Positions 1 to 5,221 of a stretch of DNA of 5,221 nucleotides are shown here, in pieces. This stretch comes from Alphaproteobacteria bacterium (lineage in GTDB: Bacteria > Pseudomonadota > Alphaproteobacteria > Micropepsales > Micropepsaceae): contig JAGWRJ010000354.1 of the NCBI GenBank assembly GCA_028869725.1, positions 1-5,221 of the forward strand, read 5' to 3'. The notes beneath the pieces were generated by a model. It was not told the origin of the DNA. It was given only the letters and a program-made list of their open reading frames with translations, and searched no databases. Positions within the stretch are counted from its first letter, which is position 1. Each line of letters starts with the position of its first letter. Both the position numbers and the translations under genes were made by a program.

Positions 1-94
1 CCGAGCCAAGTGTGACAATGACACCGAGCAACACGGTTACCACCAGAGGAACAAATTTCAGCCGAAAGCGCGGCTCGGTCTCGACAGCAGTCAT
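1..94 (-). CDS. N-terminus of a probable membrane protein, cut by the left edge
   Basis: Only the first 31 codons are visible, starting at the ATG at 94-92. The peptide opens with a short charged cytoplasmic stretch (MTAVETEPRFRLK). It then becomes strongly hydrophobic from about residue 14 (FVPLVVTVLLGVIVTLG), which reads as a first transmembrane segment or uncleaved signal anchor, with positive charges just before it (positive-inside orientation). A modest GGGA lies about 3 bases upstream of the ATG, so the ribosome site is weak. The frame stays open to the edge. It lies 168 bp downstream of the crotonase gene on the same strand and could belong to the same transcript or have its own promoter. 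The family cannot be identified from this much sequence; a membrane-anchored sensor or a transporter are both possible. Confidence 0.55.
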   Translation of the reverse strand, partial: MTAVETEPRFRLKFVPLVVTVLLGVIVTLGS

Positions 95-262
95 GCGTCC
101 CGTTTACCCGGCCTATCGCGGCCAGTCTTGAACGGATTTGACCCTCAATGAGGCGGTCTCTTGTGTTCGCCCACGCCGTTATTACTCGCCAGGGAACCGG
201 CCGCCCTGCAGTCCCCGGTGCATCATGGGTTGGGTTCGTGCCACTCGGATACGCGCCGGTCT
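95..262. other. Intergenic gap after the crotonase gene
   Basis: These 168 bases separate the crotonase stop from the start of the edge-truncated membrane protein gene on the same strand. I see two weak inverted repeats: ACCGG/CCGGT at 196-219 with a 14-base spacer, and GGCC/GGCC at 110-123 with a 6-base loop. Neither is followed by a T-run. No clear promoter or terminator can be called; the small frames that read through here do not resemble genes. Confidence 0.4.
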
Positions 263-1075
263 CTATCGCCCCCGAAATACGGGTTCACGCTTTTCGACAA
301 ACGCCCGCGCCGCCTCCCTGTGGTCTTCAGTCTGAGCGCAGTGTACGTGATGGGTTGCTTCCAGATCCATGCAGTCGAAGAGATCCCCGTTCAACGCGCG
401 ATTGAGGTTTTCCTTCATGTAACGATAGGCAATACGGGGACCTGAGGCCAACCTGTGAGCAATCTGACTGGTTCTTTCTGCGAGTTCGTCAGCTGCACAC
501 ACCCAGTTGGCAAGACCAAGGTTCAGAGCTTCCTCTGCATCGATCCGGTCGGACAGATAGTAAAGCTCGCGGGCTTTGGCGCTTCCCACCAGCTTGCTCA
601 GGAAGTAGGTACCGCCATAATCGCCCGAAAATCCCACCCGTGCGAACGCCGTCGTCATCACCGCACCTTTGGCCATAATGCGAAGATCGCACGAAAGCGC
701 CAACGACAGGCCGGCACCTGCCGCAGCTCCAGGCAATGCGGCCAGCGTCGGCTTGGGCATAGTGTAAAGCTTGCCGGCAGTGGCGCGCTGGTTGATGCGC
801 TGCCGGTGAATGGCCTCGTCGATAAGCCGGTCGCTGCCACTACGCCCTGCCATGCCCTTGACATCTCCACCGGCACAAAAGCCCTTGCCTGCGCCGGTCA
901 GCACAATGCAACCGACGGTCTCATCAATCTCCGCACGGGCAAGCTGTTCGGCGAGAGCTCCATTCATTGCAGCGCTCAGCGCGTTGCGCGCCTCGGGCCG
1001 ATTGAGCGTTAAGGTGAGAACGCCGTCTTCGAGCGTGGCAAGAAGATCATTTGTTCCGGTGTCGATCGTCGCCAT
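263..1075 (-). CDS. Crotonase-fold enzyme (enoyl-CoA hydratase/isomerase family), PaaG-like
   Basis: A complete 270-residue protein, the usual crotonase length. Members bind acyl-CoA thioesters in the cytoplasm and stabilise an enolate in an oxyanion hole; hydration and double-bond isomerisation are the commonest reactions. Visible landmarks are LNRPEARNALS (24-34), the first oxyanion-hole segment GKGFCAGGD (63-71), the second AAAGAGLSLALSCD (117-130), GDYGGTYFL (151-159) and a typical C-terminal end FVEKREPVFRGR (259-270). Aligned by eye to rat enoyl-CoA hydratase, Glu144 is replaced by Ser124 and Glu164 by Phe144, while Asp152 falls where PaaG-type ring-epoxide isomerases carry their catalytic Asp. 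An isomerase or PaaG-like role is therefore more likely than classical hydration; the substrate is unknown. The ATG at 1075 is preferred because GGAGG lies 5 bases upstream. A longer GTG start at 1177 would overlap the transporter gene and add a non-family N-terminus. It sits 68 bp after the MFS gene, probably in the same operon. Confidence 0.9.
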   Translation of the reverse strand: MATIDTGTNDLLATLEDGVLTLTLNRPEARNALSAAMNGALAEQLARAEIDETVGCIVLTGAGKGFCAGGDVKGMAGRSGSDRLIDEAIHRQRINQRATAGKLYTMPKPTLAALPGAAAGAGLSLALSCDLRIMAKGAVMTTAFARVGFSGDYGGTYFLSKLVGSAKARELYYLSDRIDAEEALNLGLANWVCAADELAERTSQIAHRLASGPRIAYRYMKENLNRALNGDLFDCMDLEATHHVHCAQTEDHREAARAFVEKREPVFRGR

Positions 1076-1080
1076 CCTGT

Positions 1081-1085
1081 CCTCC
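1081..1085 (-). promoter_or_regulatory. Ribosome binding site of the crotonase gene
   Basis: GGAGG on the minus strand, separated by ACAGG (5 bases) from the ATG at 1075-1073. This near-ideal Shine-Dalgarno sequence fixes the start of the crotonase gene and argues against the upstream in-frame GTG at 1177. Confidence 0.8.
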
Positions 1086-1143
1086 AATGTCCGTGAAGGA
1101 ACAGCTGAAGCCAGATTGATGTGCCTGTCAAAGGTGGAAGAGC

Positions 1144-2400
1144 TCAGCGCCGCCGCCGTACACTCCACGCCAGCCACACCGCGGGAGCGACGAACATCCC
1201 AGCCATGTAAAAGGGGGCATCGACGCCCATGGCGGTAAAGCCAATGCCAAGTGCAAATGGCCCCACTACCCGTGCCAGGGCGCCCATCGCGTTGTTAAGT
1301 CCGAGATACTGGCCCTGATGCTCCCACTCCGCATTGCGCGAAATGATTGCCGCGACATTGGGCCAGGCAATCGATTGCCCAAAAGCTGCAACTGCGAGCA
1401 AAGGCACAGTCATGACGGCGCCGGTCGAAAACGTCTGACCGATATAGCAGCATGCGGTCAGTGCCATTCCAAAGGCCAGCACACGAGCCTCACCAAAGCG
1501 TCGTGAGGCCGGGCCGATGAGCACGATCTGGCAGAACGCCGCAACGATTCCCACAACGGCATAGGCACTGCCAACCTGCCGCGGACCCCAGCCAAAGCGC
1601 GCCTGGGTCCACAGACCAAAGATGGACTCCACGCCGGTGAATGCGCAGCCGGCCACCAGGGTGACGAGCATCGACCGACGGATCAGCGGGTGGCGCGCCG
1701 CCTTTCCGGCAACCGCCCAGCGATTCGGTTTCTGGATCGGATCCGGTGCCTGGGGAGTGCGGCTCTCACGAACGAAGAGCACCAGCATCAAGATGCAGAT
1801 GGCCGAGAGGCCGGCGCAGGTGAAGAGGGGCGCCTCAAAGCCGGTATGTCCGAGTTGCGGACGGGCCAGGAGCCCTCCCAGCGCTGGCCCGACAATGAGC
1901 CCGACATTGTAGGCCGCGCCAAGCAGGCTGAGGCGACCGGCCCGATCCTCAGCAGGCGTGACATCGGCAATGTACCCCTGGATGACCGAGCCATTGCCAC
2001 TCATCAGTCCACCCAGAATGCGGACCAGAAAGGCGAAGTAGATATTGGGAGCCAGCGCCATTGCAGTGTAGCAGGCGAGGTTACCACTCACCGTGGAAAT
2101 CAGGATGGGCTTGCGGCCGCGACGGTCGGACAGCCGGCCCCAGAAGGGCTCGCCAAAGAAGGAGCCGATCGCATAGGCCGAAAAGACCAGTGCTATCTGC
2201 CACGCCGCGGCGTGAAACGATTTGGCGTAAAACGGCAGAAGCGGCACAACAATGCCAAAACCCAACAGATTGATGAACATGACCGCCAATAGGGTTGGCA
2301 GTGCCGCAGCGGAACGTGGCTGCTGCGGGTCAGCCGCGTTCTCGACCTCCCCGGCAAGCGGGGCGTCAGCCGAAAATGCGATGTTGGGGTCGGTGCTCAT
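1144..2400 (-). CDS. MFS transporter, TetA/DHA1-like drug:H+ antiporter type
   Basis: A 418-residue inner-membrane protein of normal length for a 12-helix major facilitator. After a roughly 35-residue polar N-terminal tail, helix 1 carries NLLGFGIVVPLLPFYA (44-59), very like the TetA group. The loop between helices 2 and 3 has a good motif A, GRLSDRRGRK (88-97). Helix 5 has the proton-antiporter motif C pattern, GAAYNVGLIVGPALGG (161-176). The second half repeats the fold, with a degenerate motif A at GPASRRFGEARV (296-307) and QGQYLGLNNAMGALARVVGP (362-381), which resembles the TetA-type helix 11 region. The family exports drugs or metabolites in exchange for protons; the substrate cannot be read from sequence. 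The ATG at 2400 is chosen although its Shine-Dalgarno (GAAG) is weak. An upstream TTG at 2457 would reach almost to the divergent gene. The adjacent crotonase gene hints at a shared aromatic or acyl-CoA substrate, but this is only inference. Confidence 0.92.
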   Translation of the reverse strand: MSTDPNIAFSADAPLAGEVENAADPQQPRSAAALPTLLAVMFINLLGFGIVVPLLPFYAKSFHAAAWQIALVFSAYAIGSFFGEPFWGRLSDRRGRKPILISTVSGNLACYTAMALAPNIYFAFLVRILGGLMSGNGSVIQGYIADVTPAEDRAGRLSLLGAAYNVGLIVGPALGGLLARPQLGHTGFEAPLFTCAGLSAICILMLVLFVRESRTPQAPDPIQKPNRWAVAGKAARHPLIRRSMLVTLVAGCAFTGVESIFGLWTQARFGWGPRQVGSAYAVVGIVAAFCQIVLIGPASRRFGEARVLAFGMALTACCYIGQTFSTGAVMTVPLLAVAAFGQSIAWPNVAAIISRNAEWEHQGQYLGLNNAMGALARVVGPFALGIGFTAMGVDAPFYMAGMFVAPAVWLAWSVRRRR

Positions 2401-2409
2401 GATACTTCG

Positions 2410-2432
2410 CGCTATAGTCCGCCTTGATAGCG
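2410..2432. promoter_or_regulatory. Inverted repeat, possible operator
   Basis: CGCTAT (2410-2415) and ATAGCG (2427-2432) are perfect reverse complements separated by 11 bp. The pair covers the candidate -10 and start point of the leftward MFS promoter. A dimeric repressor bound there could block transcription of the transporter operon. Six-base arms can arise by chance and no regulator gene is visible in the window, so the call is weak. Confidence 0.25.
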
Positions 2433-2471
2433 TTTCGGCGGGCGGGCGCAATCCCAATCCGCATTACCTTT

Positions 2472-2477
2472 GGAGGG
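2472..2477 (+). promoter_or_regulatory. Ribosome binding site of the cyclophilin gene
   Basis: GGAGGG lies 4 bases before the ATG at 2482. It selects this ATG over the in-frame TTG at 2470, whose codon touches the Shine-Dalgarno itself. Confidence 0.75.
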
Positions 2478-2481
2478 CATC

Positions 2482-3381
2482 ATGCGTGATTTGGGCAGAG
2501 CTGTTGCAATTGCGCTCGCCCTTGCCCTTGGGGCGGTTGCCTACGCCAAGGCGCCTGCAGGTACCAGCTGGCGCCCGGTGCCCGCCAGGGATCTTCTTTT
2601 GATCCAGACCCGCTACGGCCAGGTTGCGGTCGAGCTTGAGCCCGATTTTGCGCCACTGCATGTCGCCCGCGTGCGGGCACTCACCCGGGCGCATTTCTAT
2701 GATGGACTGAGCTTTTACCGGGTTATTGACGGTTTTGTTGCCCAAGGCGGTATCGGCGAAGGAACCGCCGCCACGAAGGATCACCCCAAAACGGCGCGGC
2801 AACTGTCCCGTTGGCCCCCGCTGAAGGCTGAATTCGACGCTCCCGTCTCTGCCATCCATGCGCCTTTCGTCGCATCCGGCTCCCCCGATCTTTACGCACC
2901 AGAAGTCGGCTGGGTGAAAGGGTTTCCGGTCGGCCGCGATCTCAAAGAAAAGCGCGCCTGGATCCTGCACTGCCCGGGTACCTTTGCCTTTGCCCGCGAC
3001 AACGGGCCGGACACGGCCACGACCGAGTTTTATATTGTCATTGGGGAGGCGCCGCGACGGCTTGACCGCAACCTCGCGGCCTTCGGGCGGGTCATCGCAG
3101 GCATGAAATATCTGCAGAAGCTGCATCGCGGTGACCCCAATATCGACCATGGGGTCATTGCCGATCCGGCCAGGCGCGATCCCATTCTGTGGATGCGCAT
3201 GGCCTCACAGCTGCCGCCCGCTCAGCGTCCGCGCTATGAAGTCATGCGTGACACGTCCGCGGCCTTTGCCCGCTGGAAAGCCGCGCGCATCAATCCGGCG
3301 CCACATTTTTATGTCCGCGAGCCACCACCCATACTCGATATCTGTCTGTCAGCCGTGCCTGCCCGCCGCCTGAGCCCTTGA
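2482..3381 (+). CDS. Secreted cyclophilin-type peptidyl-prolyl cis-trans isomerase, atypical
   Basis: A 299-residue protein whose family catalyses cis-trans isomerisation of Xaa-Pro bonds during protein folding. Residues 1-22 form a signal peptide (MRDLGRAVAIALALALGAVAYA) with likely cleavage after AYA, so it should act in the periplasm. Cyclophilin landmarks are IQTRYGQVAVELEPDFAP (41-58), FYDGLSFYRVIDGFVAQGG (72-90) with the catalytic Arg at 80, FAFAR (168-172), TEFYIVIG (181-188) and LAAFGRVIAGM (198-208). Compared by eye with human CypA, Arg55 is kept, but Gln111 becomes Glu182, Phe113 becomes Tyr184, Trp121 becomes Arg193 and His126 becomes Leu198. About 77 residues (91-167) separate QGG from FAFAR, far more than in compact cyclophilins, and about 90 residues follow the core. 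It has two cysteines, Cys164 and Cys287. The start is fixed by GGAGGG at 2472. The next gene, 80 bp downstream on the same strand, is also exported. Membership in the fold is secure; activity is less so. Confidence 0.88.
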   Translation: MRDLGRAVAIALALALGAVAYAKAPAGTSWRPVPARDLLLIQTRYGQVAVELEPDFAPLHVARVRALTRAHFYDGLSFYRVIDGFVAQGGIGEGTAATKDHPKTARQLSRWPPLKAEFDAPVSAIHAPFVASGSPDLYAPEVGWVKGFPVGRDLKEKRAWILHCPGTFAFARDNGPDTATTEFYIVIGEAPRRLDRNLAAFGRVIAGMKYLQKLHRGDPNIDHGVIADPARRDPILWMRMASQLPPAQRPRYEVMRDTSAAFARWKAARINPAPHFYVREPPPILDICLSAVPARRLSP

Positions 3382-3461
3382 ATTAGAAGGTCGCGGCCGT
3401 CCGGGCTGTCGCTGTTTCGTCACCGTCTGTGCGCTACGAATAAATCCTCTGGGGGGACCAC
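3382..3461 (+). other. Short intergenic gap between the two exported-protein genes
   Basis: These 80 bases contain no convincing terminator hairpin with a T-run and no strong promoter. A TACGAAT at 3435-3441 could serve as a loose -10 but lacks a recognisable -35. Co-transcription of the flanking genes is therefore plausible but not shown. Confidence 0.35.
3451..3456 (+). promoter_or_regulatory. Ribosome binding site of the propeller-phosphoesterase gene
   Basis: A run of six G (GGGGGG), followed by ACCAC, ends 5 bases before the ATG at 3462. It can pair with the C-rich anti-Shine-Dalgarno through G-C and G-U pairs, and supports this start just ahead of a clean signal peptide. Confidence 0.55.
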
Positions 3462-5221
3462 ATGATCAAATCCGTATTGTTTGCCGGCGCGGCATTCCTT
3501 GCCGTTATTGCTATCGGCGCAGGACATGCCGCAGCGGAAAGTAGCGGCGTTGAACTCCTGCCCACAGGCCAGCGCCTTACCCCGACAGCGGCCTCCGGCG
3601 CGATCTTTGAAAGTCTCAATCCCGACTGGAAGGATGCACCCGGATTTCGTGCGGGAATGGCGGTGACCACGGCGGTCAGCCATGACCATAAAACGCTCCT
3701 GATCTTGACCTCGGGCTTCAATGAGATAGCCGATGCGAGCGGCACCAAGCCGTTGCACCTCGGCGAATATATTTTCGTCTACGACATCTCCTCGCACACC
3801 CCGCGCAAACTGCAGGTCCTGACGGTTCCCAATACGTTTTCTGGCATCGTGTTTGCTCCCGACGACCGGCATTTCTACGTCTCCGGCGGCTCGGATGATG
3901 ATGTTCACGTGTTCGCGCGCAAAAATGAACTCTGGCATGAAGACGGGCCACCGATCGCCCTCGGTCACGTCGCGGCCAACGCCATCCCCCAAAATCCCGG
4001 TGACCGTTTCAAGCCCGCCGCCGCGGGGCTTGACGTTACCGCCGATGGACAGCGCATCGTTGTCGCCAACTACAACAACGACAGCATTAGCGTCATCGAC
4101 GTAGCCGAACGTAAAAAGATCGCCGAATTCGACTTGCGCCCGGGCAAGGAAAATCCAAAGCTGCACGGTGTACCGGGCGGTGAATACCCCCTCTGGGTGC
4201 AGATCAGCGGGCATACGGCCTATGTGTCGGCGCAGCGTGACCGGGAAGTCGATGTTGTCGACATCTCAGGTGCGCCAAGACTGATCACCCGCATCAAGGT
4301 TCAGGGCGTGCCCAACCGCATGCTGCTTAACCCGACCCACACCCGGCTCTACGTCGCCAGTGACAATGCCGATATTGTCTCGGTCATCGACACAGCGCAG
4401 AACCGTGTCATTGGCACCATCAATGCAGAAGCGCCACCAGGACTGATTGCCGGCAAATCCCATTTCGGGGGAGCCGCACCCAACAGCCTTGCCCTGTCCG
4501 CCAATGGGCACCAGCTTTTCGTCACCGATGGTGGTCTCAATGCCGTCGCCATTATCCGGCTGAATGCAGAGGGGCTCGGCCAGGTTGCGGGTCTTGTGCC
4601 GACCGGGTGGTATCCCAATTCGGTGAGTACCGCCGGAGGCATGCTTTATATCGTCAACGGACGCAGCGATCCCGGCCCTAATCCCCAAGGCTGCACACAT
4701 AACAATTACGTGCCGATGAAGGCCTTCCTGTGCCGCGGCAATGGTCATTACATCCTGCAGCTCAGTCACGCCGGCTTTTTGACCATGCCGATACCGGATA
4801 GCCATGATCTTGAGCAGCTCACGGATACAGTCGCAGCCAATGACGACCTGAGAAGCCGGAGCAATCCGGCTGACGACCGGCTGATGGCGGCCCTACGCAG
4901 GCACATCAAGCATGTCATCTACATCGTCAAGGAGAACCGCACCTACGATCAGATTCTGGGGGACCTCGGTCGCGGCAATTCTGATCCGAGTCTGACACTG
5001 TTTGGCGAGCGTGTGACCCCCAACCAGCATGCCCTCGCCCGCCAGTTCGTCGATCTCGACAATTTTGAGGACAGCGGCGAAGTCTCCGGTGAAGGCTGGC
5101 CGTGGTCCACCGATGCCCGCGAAACCGATGTCGGGGTGAAAACGATCCCGATGCAATATGCCGGACGGATTTCGAACTACGACGTTGAAGGGCAAAACCG
5201 CAACGTCAATGTCGGAGTTGC
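3462..5221 (+). CDS. YncE-type beta-propeller/alkaline phosphatase-family phosphoesterase, 3' end missing
   Basis: The frame is open from the ATG at 3462 to the right edge (586 codons plus 2 bases) with no stop. Residues 1-25 are a signal peptide (MIKSVLFAGAAFLAVIAIG...HAAA), so the protein is exported. About 60-440 is a YVTN/YncE-like beta-propeller with repeated blade strands: GIVFAPDDRHFYVSGG (128-143), VTADGQRIVVANYNNDSISVID (192-213), LLNPTHTRLYVASDNADIVSVID (288-310), LALSANGHQLFVTDG (343-357) and TGWYPNSVSTAGGMLYIVNG (381-400). From about 483 the PF04185-type phosphoesterase domain begins: HVIYIVKENRTYDQILGDL (484-502), where Glu491-Asn492 match the family's metal-binding segment, then DNFEDSGEVSGEGWPWSTDA (533-552). 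The family hydrolyses phosphate esters with bound metal; the substrate of this fused type is not established. Ser542 is a possible nucleophile by spacing only. Cys411 and Cys424 are the only visible cysteines and could form a disulfide. The gene follows the secreted cyclophilin gene on the same strand by 80 bp. Full proteins of this architecture continue well beyond this point. Confidence 0.9.
   Translation, partial: MIKSVLFAGAAFLAVIAIGAGHAAAESSGVELLPTGQRLTPTAASGAIFESLNPDWKDAPGFRAGMAVTTAVSHDHKTLLILTSGFNEIADASGTKPLHLGEYIFVYDISSHTPRKLQVLTVPNTFSGIVFAPDDRHFYVSGGSDDDVHVFARKNELWHEDGPPIALGHVAANAIPQNPGDRFKPAAAGLDVTADGQRIVVANYNNDSISVIDVAERKKIAEFDLRPGKENPKLHGVPGGEYPLWVQISGHTAYVSAQRDREVDVVDISGAPRLITRIKVQGVPNRMLLNPTHTRLYVASDNADIVSVIDTAQNRVIGTINAEAPPGLIAGKSHFGGAAPNSLALSANGHQLFVTDGGLNAVAIIRLNAEGLGQVAGLVPTGWYPNSVSTAGGMLYIVNGRSDPGPNPQGCTHNNYVPMKAFLCRGNGHYILQLSHAGFLTMPIPDSHDLEQLTDTVAANDDLRSRSNPADDRLMAALRRHIKHVIYIVKENRTYDQILGDLGRGNSDPSLTLFGERVTPNQHALARQFVDLDNFEDSGEVSGEGWPWSTDARETDVGVKTIPMQYAGRISNYDVEGQNRNVNVGV

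Larger units (their letters stand above)
2401..2481. promoter_or_regulatory. Divergent promoter region between the MFS and cyclophilin genes
   Basis: This 81-bp gap must hold the start signals of both divergent genes unless one is read from elsewhere. Leftward, TTGCGC (2451-2446) and TATCAA (2429-2424) are 16 bp apart and make a plausible sigma-70-like promoter, with transcription starting near 2417 and a leader of about 17 bases. Rightward signals are poorer: TTGATA (2424-2429) has only a weak -10 (CGCAAT, 2447-2452) 17 bp on, and TATAGT (2413-2418) is a good -10 without a convincing -35. A perfect inverted repeat lies at 2410-2432 and is listed separately. Confidence 0.4.

Noticed and set aside
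110..219. Possible terminator hairpins after the crotonase gene
   Set aside because: The stems are only 4-5 bp (110-123 and 196-219), and no T-run follows in the direction of transcription.
138..445. Three overlapping small plus-strand frames
   Set aside because: They overlap the end of the crotonase gene, show no ribosome site, and give Arg/Pro-rich translations typical of out-of-frame GC-rich DNA.
455..1012. 185-codon open frame on the plus strand
   Set aside because: It is antisense to the crotonase gene, whose family motifs run the full length of the minus strand frame.
1076..1177. N-terminal extension of the crotonase from a GTG at 1177
   Set aside because: It would overlap the transporter gene and add 34 residues unlike the family, while a strong GGAGG precedes the ATG at 1075.
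1690..2292. 200-codon open frame on the plus strand
   Set aside because: It is antisense to the MFS transporter. Its product is polar and low in complexity with no membrane segments or known motifs.
2401..2457. N-terminal extension of the MFS protein from a TTG at 2457
   Set aside because: The added 19 residues do not belong to the fold, and the start would leave almost no room for a leftward promoter.
2464..3150. 228-codon open frame on the minus strand
   Set aside because: It is antisense to the cyclophilin gene, which has conserved cyclophilin motifs in the forward frame.
3420..4214. 264-codon open frame on the minus strand
   Set aside because: It lies opposite the propeller coding sequence, which has a signal peptide, clear blade repeats and a Shine-Dalgarno. 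The minus-strand product has no family features, and long antisense frames are common at this GC content.
4266..4805. 179-codon open frame on the minus strand (also 4893-5195, 100 codons)
   Set aside because: Both are antisense to the propeller-phosphoesterase gene, and their translations show no recognisable motif.

Overview
The window is GC-rich bacterial DNA with tightly packed genes, good Shine-Dalgarno sequences and two exported proteins with Gram-negative style signal peptides. Gene families and codon choice suggest an alphaproteobacterium. That is an inference from style and family resemblance; no rRNA or other marker gene is present to prove it. I see no tRNA, rRNA, CRISPR array, insertion sequence or phage signature.

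Left half (about 1-2400), minus strand. Reading in the direction of transcription, the order is a 12-helix major facilitator superfamily (MFS) transporter with TetA-like motifs (2400 to 1144), a 270-residue crotonase-fold (enoyl-CoA hydratase/isomerase family) enzyme (1075 to 263), and the first 31 codons of a probable membrane protein (94 to beyond the left edge). The transporter and the crotonase are 68 bp apart with no visible terminator and may form one operon. The crotonase lacks both catalytic glutamates of classical enoyl-CoA hydratase but keeps an aspartate where PaaG-type isomerases have theirs.

Divergent control region (2401-2481). Only 81 bp separate the transporter start from a rightward gene. 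This stretch holds a perfect 6-bp inverted repeat that overlaps a candidate leftward promoter.

Right half (2482-5221), plus strand. First comes a secreted cyclophilin-type peptidyl-prolyl isomerase with a long insertion and a long C-terminal tail (2482-3381). After 80 bp comes a large open frame that starts at 3462 and runs off the right edge. It encodes a signal peptide, a YncE/YVTN-type beta-propeller and then the beginning of a PF04185-type phosphoesterase domain. This is the best-known two-domain architecture of 'bifunctional YncE family protein/alkaline phosphatase family protein'. Both rightward products should act in the periplasm, so the pair looks like an envelope module, although a shared job is only inferred.

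I found no clear evidence of an undescribed system. The most worthwhile leads are the unusual cyclophilin, its pairing with the propeller-phosphoesterase, and the non-classical active site of the crotonase.
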